Source: Rhodospirillaceae bacterium
GTDB lineage: Bacteria; Pseudomonadota; Alphaproteobacteria; Rhodospirillales; Rhodospirillaceae
NCBI GenBank assembly: GCA_040219235.1
Contig: JAVJSV010000011.1
Location: 930,001 to 994,000 of the forward strand
Direction of reading: 5' to 3'
Length of the DNA: 64,000 nt
The first letter of the stretch is position 1. The number at the start of each line of letters is the position of its first letter. The notes beneath the pieces were generated by a model. That model was given only the letters and a program-made list of their open reading frames with translations. It had not been told where the DNA came from and searched no databases. The translations under genes and the position numbers were made by a program. Shown in pieces: positions 49,458 to 58,588 of the stretch.

Positions 49458-51575
49458 TTAGGCCCAAACCCCATCTCTTTGTTGTTTGAATGGCGCGCTC
49501 TGGCCAATGGGGTCAGGGAACTTAGGTGTGACTTGAAACGTGAGTCCGCCTTTGAGTCCGACCGCCTGGTTGGCGACGATAAACAATCCTGTCAGGTCAC
49601 GTCGGACTTGATCCGCGAGAGTCTCGTGACTGCGGATGACCAGATCAAATCCATTCACATCCTCACGCACCATACCATCCAGTTGCAGAGGCCCCATTTT
49701 CGAAAGGTCGAGTTCCAGCAAGAAGCGAATACCTGATCCCTTTTTATCTTCTTTCTCGTCGTCTTCGGTGTCTTCCCGGCGCGTGATCAAGCGAATCTTT
49801 TCAATCTGGCCTTCTGCGTTCCAGGGAATCGGCGTCGCGCGCCATTCCCCACCTGTGTCGCGAGATTGCGTGCTGAGTTGAGAAACTTCGCCAGCGATGC
49901 TTTTGGCGAGATGGGCACCCCGTGGGCCCGTGCGCTCCAGAGCACGCAGATTGTTATCTCCCGGCCATTGCCGCGGTTCGCCACTGCGCATGGCTTGAAC
50001 AAACGAGAGCGCGGCAACTACGGTCCGTGGGCCGCCGTCCGGAATTGTGTTGGCCAGAAGTTGCGCTGCCTGCGGGTCTATCCGTTGCATCAATTGAAGC
50101 GCTTCGGTCAACGTCGGCCAGGGAGTCACCCCGGTTGCGAAGGGCAGCCCCCCCGGGGCTGGCGGCGGTGCGTTTATACCAGTCGCCGCGCCGCGCGGCA
50201 GGGTTTGTGAGATCACTTCAAAAGTCACAGTTGTGCCGACAGGAAGGTTCGCCGCATTGGCCAATTGCACTGTACCGGTAGCTGTTTGCACGGTGGGTTG
50301 TCCAGCGTTAGAGAGCGAAGTGACTGTACCCGTTAAGGCCAATTGAAGAGGTGCTGATTGCCCCTGTGTGGGCGTTGCAAACGGGGTTGTCGGCCAGCCT
50401 TGTGCCCCAACCAGACGCAAGCCGCTTTGCGTTGAACCGCCGCCGGGCAGCAGCGCGTTTGGTCCTTGGGGGGATTGTTGGGTGAGCGCTGACGTTGGTG
50501 CTTGTCCTGTTGCTGTCGTCGTTTGCCCGGGGACAGGTGTGTTTATCGTTACACCTGCCGCGTTCGTTGGTGGCCCGGTAGTGGTAGTCGCTATGCCTCC
50601 GGCTTGGGGTGGTGTTACACCCGGTTGTCCCGGAGTCAGCCCGGTGACTCTTAGAGTGATGTCTGACCCGGTCACCAGACCGATCTGCAGTGCGGTGGCC
50701 GCCGGTGTTGTCGCTGTTGGTGTTCCGCCTGGCAGCGCCGCGCCAGGTGTTGCCGCTTGCCCTGGCTGTCCCAGTGCTATCTGTCCTGGAGTTGCTTGGC
50801 CTGGCACAGTTTGGCCCGGCATAACCAGCCCTGTTGGCTGACCTAGTTGAGCACTCAAAGCGGTCGCTAGGGGCGTAGCCCCGCTCATCACAAAAGCGTT
50901 GAGGGGGCCTGCTTGTGTCAGAGCGACAGGCCCAAGGGGTGTGGCGATTTGTCCAAAGGTAAGTGCCGCAGCCGAGGTCAATTGTGTTGGGGCCGGTCGT
51001 GCGCCGGTCTCCGTTGGGGGAGGCTGGGCCGCACGGTCTGCCGCAAGTTGCGCGAGAGCCTGTTGCACAGGTTGACCGTTCACGGTGGCAAATCGCACCG
51101 AGACTTGTGTATTCGACGACGTCGCGACTTCCAGAGTGACGCGGGTCCCCTCCGGCAACGGCAAGGGCGTTCTTAGGGTGATATCGCCAACCGGGGTGCG
51201 CACCTGAACGATTTGAGGTTGGGTGGTTTGTGCAGGCTGGGCCTGCCGGGGGTCCGCAGGCTGGGCCTGCCGTGTATCCACTGATTGAGCTTGAGTATTT
51301 TGAGCTTGAGTATTGGCCGCGCGCGCCAAGTCAGCCCGGTTGGCATCAACCGCGGCTTGTGTGGCTTGAACTTGTGCGGCTTGTGCAGCAACTCTGGCGG
51401 CGTCTACGTTTGTGGCCTGCGAAGGGGGAGCGACAACAGTGCCTTCAAGACGGGCACCCGCAGCCAACCGTAACACCTCGACAGAGGGATCCCGCACGAC
51501 AGCCGTGGGAACAGCTTGCGCAGCCGCGGGTTGCGGTTGGGGCGTCTGTGTGGCCGGTGGCGGTACAGTAGACAC
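49458..51575 (-). CDS. FliK-like flagellar hook-length control protein
   Basis: 705 residues, of which about 1-500 are low-complexity Pro/Gln/Thr/Ala sequence with many PGQ and TPTG repeats, and the last ~150 form an ordered C-terminal domain (FLLELDLSKMGPLQLDGMVREDVNGFDLVIRSHETLADQV). The FLLELDLSKMGPLQ motif and the ruler-like N-terminus fit FliK, which measures hook length and switches export specificity. It ends the flagellar operon, 19 bases after the flhG stop. The disordered part is at the upper end of FliK lengths. Confidence 0.75.
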   Translation of the reverse strand: MSTVPPPATQTPQPQPAAAQAVPTAVVRDPSVEVLRLAAGARLEGTVVAPPSQATNVDAARVAAQAAQVQATQAAVDANRADLARAANTQAQNTQAQSVDTRQAQPADPRQAQPAQTTQPQIVQVRTPVGDITLRTPLPLPEGTRVTLEVATSSNTQVSVRFATVNGQPVQQALAQLAADRAAQPPPTETGARPAPTQLTSAAALTFGQIATPLGPVALTQAGPLNAFVMSGATPLATALSAQLGQPTGLVMPGQTVPGQATPGQIALGQPGQAATPGAALPGGTPTATTPAATALQIGLVTGSDITLRVTGLTPGQPGVTPPQAGGIATTTTGPPTNAAGVTINTPVPGQTTTATGQAPTSALTQQSPQGPNALLPGGGSTQSGLRLVGAQGWPTTPFATPTQGQSAPLQLALTGTVTSLSNAGQPTVQTATGTVQLANAANLPVGTTVTFEVISQTLPRGAATGINAPPPAPGGLPFATGVTPWPTLTEALQLMQRIDPQAAQLLANTIPDGGPRTVVAALSFVQAMRSGEPRQWPGDNNLRALERTGPRGAHLAKSIAGEVSQLSTQSRDTGGEWRATPIPWNAEGQIEKIRLITRREDTEDDEKEDKKGSGIRFLLELDLSKMGPLQLDGMVREDVNGFDLVIRSHETLADQVRRDLTGLFIVANQAVGLKGGLTFQVTPKFPDPIGQSAPFKQQRDGVWA

Positions 51576-51594
51576 GGCTCTCCTTCGTCAGCTT

Positions 51595-52422
51595 CTATCC
51601 CGCAAGCAGGTTTTCAGAGATCGCGGTAATGTCGAGGGCGGCTTCTGAACTGGGGGACCGAATGAGAATGGGGGTTTGATTGCGGATGGTCTCGCGGACT
51701 CGCGCATCTCGTCGGATGATTCCCGCCAAGGGGGGCGAAATTTTTAGAAACCCCTGGCACGCCTTAAACAGAGTTTGATATGTCCGTTCGCCCTCGCGTG
51801 TTGAATTGGAGGCGTTTACGACAACCCTGATGTCCAAATTTGGCCGCTCCATCGCCGTGACTTTAATAAAGGCATAGGCGTCGGTTAGGGCTGTGGGTTC
51901 ATCGCTGGTGACCACGAGCACTGTATCTGCGGCGCGCGCCAGTTGGCGTACGGATTTTTCGACGCCAGCCCCGAGATCAAGAATTACACGATCATACCTT
52001 GCCGCCATCAAGCCGAGATCTTCGCCCAAGATTTGTAGTCGAGACAGTGGAATGTTGGCCAAGCTTCCCGAACCCGAGCGTCCGGCAATGACATCAAAGC
52101 CACCTTGTTCGTAATGCATGGCGGCCTGATTTAAAGAAAGCTTGCCGGCAACGACACTGCCCAAGTCATAATGAGGCATCAGGCCAAGTTGAATATCAAC
52201 GTTGGCCAAGCCGAGATCACCATCAAACAACAAAACACGATTGCCCCGCATCGCCATGGCGTGACTAAGGGTGATGGAAAAGAACGTTTTACCAACACCG
52301 CCCTTGCCAGAGGCCACAGCAATAATGCGTCCCCGCTTGGCGGAAACGGCAGGCCGACCTGCGAGGGAGGGTGTTTCAGCGCCTGCCGGTGGACGTGACG
52401 AGGGGGGCAGATCGGAATTCAT
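51595..52422 (-). CDS. flhG: Flagellar number regulator, MinD-like ATPase
   Basis: 275 residues with a deviant Walker A GKGGVGKTF at about 38, LLFDGDLGLANVDIQLGL (Walker A' region), and VILDLGAGVEKS (Walker B), all typical of FlhG/YlxH. Together with FlhF it sets the site and number of flagella. Its ATG overlaps the flhF stop by one base (TAATG), so the pair is coupled. The ~28-residue N-terminal leader contains the DQA-like region only weakly. Confidence 0.93.
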   Translation of the reverse strand: MNSDLPPSSRPPAGAETPSLAGRPAVSAKRGRIIAVASGKGGVGKTFFSITLSHAMAMRGNRVLLFDGDLGLANVDIQLGLMPHYDLGSVVAGKLSLNQAAMHYEQGGFDVIAGRSGSGSLANIPLSRLQILGEDLGLMAARYDRVILDLGAGVEKSVRQLARAADTVLVVTSDEPTALTDAYAFIKVTAMERPNLDIRVVVNASNSTREGERTYQTLFKACQGFLKISPPLAGIIRRDARVRETIRNQTPILIRSPSSEAALDITAISENLLAG

Positions 52423-53456
52423 TAAGATACCTCAGTTCTGGGGTCTATGGGCTGACCTGTGGGCTGTTCTAGCGAATCAGTGTTTTCGAAACGCGCGGGT
52501 TGCAAGTCTTCATCTGGCGGCAAGATCATACGGGCCATGGAGACCGGATTGATCGCGCATAGGCCGGTTGCCACATGTGGATTCAGACTGACTTCTGAAA
52601 ACATCAGCTGGCCTGCGTCGGCGGCGGCGAGGATGGCACCGAGTCTGCGCGTCATATCCAGGCGTGTGGCCAGAATGCGGGTTGCGCCGCTGGTGGAAAA
52701 GGCTTCGCCAATGTCGGCAGCTTCGCTGGCATCACCGCCTGCGGCAAGCACGAGAATTGGTTCAACATCTGCACTTTGGGACAACGCTTTCAGGTAATCC
52801 ATATCATGATGGCTGAACGGATTGAGGCCAGGGCTGTCGATAAACACCAAGTCATAGTTGGCCATCATTTCATTAACGGCATGAGGCAAGGCGTCTGGGC
52901 CACGCACCTGTTGGATTTCAATTTCCAGAATTTTTGTAAATGCTGTCAGTTGTTCAACAGCTCCAGCGCGCACTGTATCTGTGGTGATGACACCGACCGG
53001 ACGCCCCGACAACCGGGCGCGGGCTGCGAGTTTGGCCACCGTGATTGTTTTTCCTGAACCTGGTGGGCCGACCAGCATGAAGGGTCTGGTCGCCTTGCGC
53101 TCGGGCAGAGGAGCGAAATCAAAATTATCTTCCAGGGCTGCGGCGCAGGCCATGGTTGGGGATCCCACTTCAACGGAGCGGGCGGTCATGACCAGCTTCT
53201 CGATCAGGCGCGCTGGGACGCCATGGTAGGCGAGGGCGTTGCGTACATTTTCCGAGAAGGGTGTTGCATTTTCTCCAGCCAGCGCCCGGGCGATATCTTC
53301 TTCACCTTCAGGTTCCTCCAAGGCCGCTGTGATGCGCACGCCCTGACCATCGGAAGAACGCTGGGTGGAGACGATGATCGCGTCTTCCCCAAGTTCCTCG
53401 CGAACGAGATTCATGGCTTCGGCCATGGTGGCGGCTGTGTAGGACTTCAGGCGCAT
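52422..53456 (-). CDS. flhF: Flagellar biosynthesis GTPase
   Basis: 344 residues: N-terminal variable and B domain, then the SRP-type NG domain with G1 GPPGSGKT, the ITTDTVRAGAVEQL (G2/G3 region) and IDSPGLNP. FlhF marks the pole where the flagellum is built. First residues MRLKSYTAATMAEAMNLVREELGEDAIIVST are the family N-terminus. It is coupled to flhG. Confidence 0.94.
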   Translation of the reverse strand: MRLKSYTAATMAEAMNLVREELGEDAIIVSTQRSSDGQGVRITAALEEPEGEEDIARALAGENATPFSENVRNALAYHGVPARLIEKLVMTARSVEVGSPTMACAAALEDNFDFAPLPERKATRPFMLVGPPGSGKTITVAKLAARARLSGRPVGVITTDTVRAGAVEQLTAFTKILEIEIQQVRGPDALPHAVNEMMANYDLVFIDSPGLNPFSHHDMDYLKALSQSADVEPILVLAAGGDASEAADIGEAFSTSGATRILATRLDMTRRLGAILAAADAGQLMFSEVSLNPHVATGLCAINPVSMARMILPPDEDLQPARFENTDSLEQPTGQPIDPRTEVS

Positions 53457-53527
53457 AGCGTACGACCTATCGCGCTCCCCATCGCGGTTCTCGTGGCTTT
53501 CAGTTTAATACTTAAGCTCACTATAAG

Positions 53528-55708
53528 TCAGATTTGTCCGACCGTTTTGATTTTTGCCTTCGGATGTATCTCGTTTTGCGACATCACCACGGTCATGGGC
53601 CGGAACCGGTCAATAATGGATCTGACATAGGGGCGAACGGTCGGTGACGTCAGCAATACGGGGGTTTCCCCTTGCATTGCAAATCGCTCAAAGTTCTGCC
53701 GCACTGCGGTGATGAATTCCTGAAGTCGTGACGGCGGCATGGAAAGCTGTTTTTCCTCACCCTGGCCGACCAAGGATTCGGCGAAGGCTTGCTCCCATTC
53801 CGGCGAGAGTGTGACCAGTGGGATCACGCCGTCGTCATCGCTGGAAAAGTCTGAGAGTTGCCTCGACAGGCGGGTGCGCACATGTTCGCTGATTTGCATG
53901 ACGTTGCGCGTTGTCACACATGCCTCGGCGACTCCTTCAAGAATGGTTGGCAGATCGCGGATGGAAATGCGCTCAGAAAGTAGGTTCTGAAGAACGCGCT
54001 GAATGGCGGCGACGCTGATTTGGGCCGGTACAACTTCAGAAATCAGTTTTTGTTGTTCCTTGTCCAACTCATCCAAGAGTTTCTGTGTCTCGGTGTAGGA
54101 CAGCAGTTCCTGCATGTTGTCGCGCACGACTTCGGTCAAGTGCGTTGTGATCACGGTCGGCGGGTCGACAACCGTGTAGCCACGGAACAAAGCTTCTTCA
54201 CGGGCAGACGGATCAATCCATAGCGCGGGAAGGCCAAAGGTTGGCTCACGTGTACGCTCACCGGGCAGCGAAATTTCTTCACCGCGGGGGTCCATGACCA
54301 GGAGCATGTTGGGCCGTAAATCGCCACGCCCGGCTTCCACTTCCTTCACGTAAAGCGCGTAGGAATTGGCAGGCAGTTGCATGTTATCTTGAATGCGCAC
54401 GGACGGCATCACGAAGCCCATATCGGTGGCAAGCGCACGCCGAAGGCTTTTGATTTGATCGGTCAGGCGATGGTTGTCGTTGTTGATCATCGACAACAGG
54501 CCATACCCCAGTTCCAGTCGCACTTGATCGATGCGCATGGCCGATGAAATGGGTTCTTCTGAAACTGAAGGTTCGTTTTGGCCAAGCTCCATATCCATCT
54601 CGGCTTCAGCGGCCAAGACGAGGTTGTTTTTGTAGGTCATCCACCCGGCCGCACCACCCGAAAGCAGCGCCAAGAACAGGAATGGACCCATAGGTGTGCC
54701 GGGCAACATGGCCAAGCACATGGCCATGAAAGAACTCATGCCCAAGGCTTTTGGATAACGGGTGAATTGGGTTGTCAGCGCCACATCAGCGGCTTCATCC
54801 AGGCCGCCTTTAGACACCATGAGGCCGGCTGCAACGGAGACGATGAGGGCCGGAATCTGACTGACCAGTCCATCACCGACGGTCAGCATTGTGTAGGTGT
54901 TTGCGGCTTCGTTAAAGGTCAGGTTGTTCTGGGCCATCCCTATGATCATGCCGCCGATGATGTTGATGACGGTGATTAAAATACCTGCAGTTGCGTCCCC
55001 ACGGACGAACTTGGATGCACCGTCCATGGCACCAAAGAAGTCGCTTTCCTTTTGCAGTTCGTCACGCCGTTCTCTTGCCGTCGGCTCATCAATCAGACCC
55101 GCGGACATATCGGCGTCAATGGCCATTTGTTTGCCGGGAAGGGCGTCGAGGGTGAACCGGGCTGTGACCTCGGCGATGCGTCCTGCACCCTTTGTAATAA
55201 CCATAAAGTTCACCAGCACCAAAATGGCGAACACAATGATACCAATGACAAAGTTGTCGCCCATGATGAAACTGCCGAACGCGGCAATAACGTCTCCCGC
55301 TGCATCTGGTCCTTCGTGGCCTTCCGCGAGAATAAGCCGCGTTGACGCCAGATTGAGCGCGAGGCGCAGCATGGTGGCAATCAGCAACACCACTGGAAAC
55401 GAGTTGAATTCGATGTTGCGGGAGATAAACACCACTGTCATGAGAATGAGGACAGACAAGGTCAAAGACAGAGACAGCGCGATGTCGAGCAGCCATGCTG
55501 GCATCGGCATGATGAGCACGACGAGGATCATCACCAAGCCGAGGGCGAAGCCAAGATCGCCACGTTTTGCGGCATTGCCAAGCTTGCTTAGGGCGGCATC
55601 ATAGTCGAATCCTGGCCCGGCAGCTTGATTCCCTGTCGTTGATAGGGCTGCGCCGTCTGCAGGAGGCGCGCCGCTTGGGGCAGCGCCAGTGGAGTTGTCT
55701 TCAGCCAT
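53528..55708 (-). CDS. flhA: Flagellar export gate protein FlhA
   Basis: 726 residues: about eight TM helices in the first ~330 with the FHIPEP-region equivalents MAIDADMSAGLIDEPTARERRDEL and ITVINIIGGMIIG, then a cytoplasmic C-domain (YGLLSMINNDNHRLTDQIKSLRRALATDMGFVMPSVRIQDN). It is the export gate of the flagellar type III apparatus. The 183-base gap upstream, after flbD, holds a 10-bp inverted repeat at 55838-55862. Confidence 0.97.
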   Translation of the reverse strand: MAEDNSTGAAPSGAPPADGAALSTTGNQAAGPGFDYDAALSKLGNAAKRGDLGFALGLVMILVVLIMPMPAWLLDIALSLSLTLSVLILMTVVFISRNIEFNSFPVVLLIATMLRLALNLASTRLILAEGHEGPDAAGDVIAAFGSFIMGDNFVIGIIVFAILVLVNFMVITKGAGRIAEVTARFTLDALPGKQMAIDADMSAGLIDEPTARERRDELQKESDFFGAMDGASKFVRGDATAGILITVINIIGGMIIGMAQNNLTFNEAANTYTMLTVGDGLVSQIPALIVSVAAGLMVSKGGLDEAADVALTTQFTRYPKALGMSSFMAMCLAMLPGTPMGPFLFLALLSGGAAGWMTYKNNLVLAAEAEMDMELGQNEPSVSEEPISSAMRIDQVRLELGYGLLSMINNDNHRLTDQIKSLRRALATDMGFVMPSVRIQDNMQLPANSYALYVKEVEAGRGDLRPNMLLVMDPRGEEISLPGERTREPTFGLPALWIDPSAREEALFRGYTVVDPPTVITTHLTEVVRDNMQELLSYTETQKLLDELDKEQQKLISEVVPAQISVAAIQRVLQNLLSERISIRDLPTILEGVAEACVTTRNVMQISEHVRTRLSRQLSDFSSDDDGVIPLVTLSPEWEQAFAESLVGQGEEKQLSMPPSRLQEFITAVRQNFERFAMQGETPVLLTSPTVRPYVRSIIDRFRPMTVVMSQNEIHPKAKIKTVGQI

Positions 55709-55837
55709 GTGAGTCCCGGAGTCCCTAAAGAGCTCAATAAATCCCAGTATTCAGCGATTTCCAGGCCCGTCCCGGGGCGCGGCGGAAGGTCCGCTTCATA
55801 CCCTGCACTTTGCCCTGGGGACCGTTAACAAGGTGTT

Positions 55838-55862
55838 TAGATAGGCAAGAAATGCCTATCTA
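55838..55862. repeat. 10-bp inverted repeat between flbD and flhA
   Basis: TAGATAGGCA (55838-55847) and its reverse complement (55853-55862) around AGAAA. There is no T-run, so a regulator site or attenuating hairpin is more likely than a terminator. Confidence 0.55.
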
Positions 55863-55891
55863 TTGCTAAGATTCAGCAGATTTGTATGGCT

Positions 55892-57211
55892 TTAGGCGTC
55901 GCCGGGCGAGGGGACGGGAACACCTTGCTCGACATAGGTGTTCAGTTTGTTCCGAAGGGTGCGAATCGAGATTCCGAGAATTTTTGCCGCATGGGTGCGG
56001 TTGCCAATGGTGTGCTTCAAGGTATCGATGATCAGGTCGCGCTCGACATCCGCCACAGTCCGCCCCACCAGGCTCTGAGAGTCCGCTCCGTCACCGGCCA
56101 GATCACCGCCCATGCCACCTGTAATGAGGACCGCCTCAGCGGTGATTTCGGTGCCAGTGGCCATCAGAACGGCGCGGTGCATGGTGTTTTCGAGTTCGCG
56201 CACATTTCCGGGCCAGTTATGGCCTGACAAGGCTGCCATGGCGTCGTCATCAATTCCATGAATGGTAACGCCATTTTCTTCTGCGTATTTTTCCATGAAG
56301 TGTTTTGCTAACAAAGGCACATCAGTGGGTCTGTTGCGCAACGGCGGTATGGCCACGCTGACCACGTTCAGGCGGAAATACAGGTCTTCGCGAAACCGTC
56401 CCCCTTTAACTTCAGCTTCCATATTGCGGTTTGACGTCGCGAGAATGCGCACATCGGTGTCTATGGTTGTGTTGCCGCCAACACGCTGAATTTCTTTCTC
56501 CTGAATCGCCCGCAATAGCTTTGCTTGCAGGCCCAAATCCATTTCTGAAATTTCGTCCAGCAGGAGCGTGCCGCCGGTGGCTTCTTCAAACTTACCAATA
56601 CGGCGCGCAACGGCACCGGTGAAGGCCCCTTTTTCATGGCCAAACAGCTCTGACTCAAGAAGCTCACCGGGGATTGCCGCGCAATTAATGGCAACAAAAG
56701 GCTTGTCTTTGCGGCCACTTTTGCGGTGAACCAATCGGGCGATCAGCTCTTTACCAGAGCCAGATTCCCCAACGATGAGAATGCCTGCCTGGCTGCGCGC
56801 CACTTTTTCGACCATATCGACACATTTCTGCATCGCCGGGTCGGTGAATATCAACGCGTCCTGGTCGTCGCTGATGGCTTGGAAAACGGCAGCGATCAGG
56901 TCTGGGTCGGGGGGGAGAGGCAGGTACTCTTTCGCGCCAGCTTTAATAGCCGCAACGGCTGCTTGTGAATCGGTTTCAATGCCGCAAGCGATGACCGGAT
57001 AATGCAAACGCTCGGCCGCCATGGCGACAATGAGTCCGTCCACATCCATATTGACGTCAATCATGACAAGGTCTACGCCCTGGCCGCCACGCATCACCCT
57101 CAAGCCGTTGTCGACGGTGTCGGCCTGCACAACCTTCGCGCCCCTGGCGACGGCTATCTTACTTGCCGCACCAATCTGACCGCCCAACGTTCCGATGATC
57201 AGAAGCCGCAT
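55892..57211 (-). CDS. flbD: FlbD-type sigma-54-dependent flagellar regulator
   Basis: 439 residues: a receiver-like N-domain (1-120) without the usual acidic pocket, as in Caulobacter FlbD; AAA+ sigma-54 interaction domain at about 125-370 with Walker A GESGSGKE, GAFTGA loop and Walker B GGTLLLDEIS; and a Fis-type HTH at the end (NRTHAAKILGISIRTLRNKLN). It activates late flagellar genes and represses fliF-class genes in Caulobacter. Here it sits inside the flagellar operon between the motA-like gene and flhA. Confidence 0.93.
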   Translation of the reverse strand: MRLLIIGTLGGQIGAASKIAVARGAKVVQADTVDNGLRVMRGGQGVDLVMIDVNMDVDGLIVAMAAERLHYPVIACGIETDSQAAVAAIKAGAKEYLPLPPDPDLIAAVFQAISDDQDALIFTDPAMQKCVDMVEKVARSQAGILIVGESGSGKELIARLVHRKSGRKDKPFVAINCAAIPGELLESELFGHEKGAFTGAVARRIGKFEEATGGTLLLDEISEMDLGLQAKLLRAIQEKEIQRVGGNTTIDTDVRILATSNRNMEAEVKGGRFREDLYFRLNVVSVAIPPLRNRPTDVPLLAKHFMEKYAEENGVTIHGIDDDAMAALSGHNWPGNVRELENTMHRAVLMATGTEITAEAVLITGGMGGDLAGDGADSQSLVGRTVADVERDLIIDTLKHTIGNRTHAAKILGISIRTLRNKLNTYVEQGVPVPSPGDA

Positions 57212-57289
57212 TAATCCCTCTTTCCAAACACATGACTTAACCCCTGGTTCAGCAGGGTGCTTAAACCCTGATCTATCAGGGCAACGGTA

Positions 57290-58105
57290 TTAATCAAAAT
57301 ATTTTACTTTGCGATCTGGCGGCAAAGCGCTGTTGAGCTGCAATTCAAGCCGCCGTGGATTGTCTTTACGCGCGATGGCGATGACGCCCGTCATATAAAT
57401 CTGGTTGATCAGGTGCTCATTCGCGGCGTTGCGCTCAAGCTTAGAGGCGAGCGGGTTAAACACCATTGTGGCCAGAATAGCGCCGTAAAATGTGGTTAAA
57501 AGCGCAACAGCCATGGCTGGGCCAATAACATCGGGATCTTGTAAACGTCCCAACATCTGCACCAATCCGATCAACGTTCCGATCAGTCCCATGGCCGGGG
57601 CAATCTCAGCGGCCTTGCGCAACACACTTGCGGCACGCATATGACGCTGGCTGGTTGACATGAGGTCTTGGCCCAGAATTTCATTGATTTCTTTTTCGCC
57701 CAGACCGTCGATCACCAGCCCTAGTCCTTTGTGCAAGAACGGCTCGCTGACAAAACGCAATAGTGGGGCACCCTGAAGTTTGAGGGCGCCGTTCATACGG
57801 CAGAAGTCAGACAGCTCAAGCATCGTATAGGCGGTGTCGCGTGCATCATGCTCACGATACACAACGGTTGTGCCGAGAACAGCGCCGGTTTGGGCAATGT
57901 CCCTGAAGCTAAAGCAGATTGTTGTGACCGCAAGTGTTCCTGCAACGACAATAAGCGCCGCTGGGACGTTGAAGAAAAAGTCTGCCGTGCCACCAATAAT
58001 AATTGCCGCGACGATCAAGGTGAAGGCGCAGCCAAGACCAAGTATGGTTGCGCCATCAATGATTGTGCGACGCGGCGCAGCGGTTATGTCTGCGGTGTCG
58101 GACAT
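57290..58105 (-). CDS. MotA/PomA-like flagellar stator subunit
   Basis: 271 residues with four TM helices (two near 20-65, two near 170-230) and the MotA segment AAEIAPAMGLIGTLIGLVQMLGRL, then AVALLTTFYGAILATMVFNPLASKLE. A 95-residue cytoplasmic loop separates the helix pairs. Forms the ion-driven stator with a MotB-type protein; no motB follows here. Upstream gene fliN is only seven bases away. Confidence 0.9.
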   Translation of the reverse strand: MSDTADITAAPRRTIIDGATILGLGCAFTLIVAAIIIGGTADFFFNVPAALIVVAGTLAVTTICFSFRDIAQTGAVLGTTVVYREHDARDTAYTMLELSDFCRMNGALKLQGAPLLRFVSEPFLHKGLGLVIDGLGEKEINEILGQDLMSTSQRHMRAASVLRKAAEIAPAMGLIGTLIGLVQMLGRLQDPDVIGPAMAVALLTTFYGAILATMVFNPLASKLERNAANEHLINQIYMTGVIAIARKDNPRRLELQLNSALPPDRKVKYFD

Positions 58106-58112
58106 AGGGTGG

Positions 58113-58544
58113 TCAGTTCCGTTGTGTCTTAATGATTTCTGTCATGGTGATGCCGAGACGTTCATCAACAACCACAACTTCACCACGCGCAACCAGACGA
58201 TCATTGACATAAATGTCGATGGCTTCGCCGACTTTGCGATCCAATTCCACAACCGCGCCGCGCCCCAACTTGAGCAACTGGTTCACTTGCATGGACGATT
58301 TACCTAAGACAGCCGATACGCGCACGGGAATATCGTAAACGGCTTCGAGGTCCTGTGCCGATCGCGGCTTGTCAGGAACATCAACCGGCGGATCATCAAA
58401 GGCGTCGCCTTTGTCCTTCTGGGCGGACGCGAGCTCACCTGAGAGCTCTTTCAAGCCAAGGTCGCCGTCGTCAGCCCGGTCATCACTATCTTCGGACGCA
58501 TCAGCGCCTTCAGGGATGTCATCGTCGTCATCTGCCATAATCAT
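58113..58544 (-). CDS. fliN: Flagellar switch protein FliN
   Basis: 143 residues: an acidic N-terminal ~60 (starting MIMADDDDDIPEG) and a SpoA domain at about 65-140 (VYDIPVRVSAVLGKSSMQVNQLLKLGRGAVVELDRKVGE and VNDRLVARGEVVVVDERLGITMTEI). Part of the C-ring that sets motor direction and docks export cargo. The acidic extension is longer than in enteric FliN. Between fliH and motA-like genes. Confidence 0.95.
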   Translation of the reverse strand: MIMADDDDDIPEGADASEDSDDRADDGDLGLKELSGELASAQKDKGDAFDDPPVDVPDKPRSAQDLEAVYDIPVRVSAVLGKSSMQVNQLLKLGRGAVVELDRKVGEAIDIYVNDRLVARGEVVVVDERLGITMTEIIKTQRN

Positions 58545-58588
58545 TTCCGCCCCTCGTCGGGCGGCCCCACGTGATTAAATGCGGTTTA

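Noticed and set aside
50368-50841. Plus-strand ORF of 157 codons inside the FliK-like gene
   Set aside because: It is the antisense of Pro/Gln/Thr-rich coding sequence, rich in Val/Gly/Pro by complement, with no domain.
57240-57285. CCCTG/CAGGG short repeats between flbD and the motA-like gene
   Set aside because: Five-base arms only; too weak to call.
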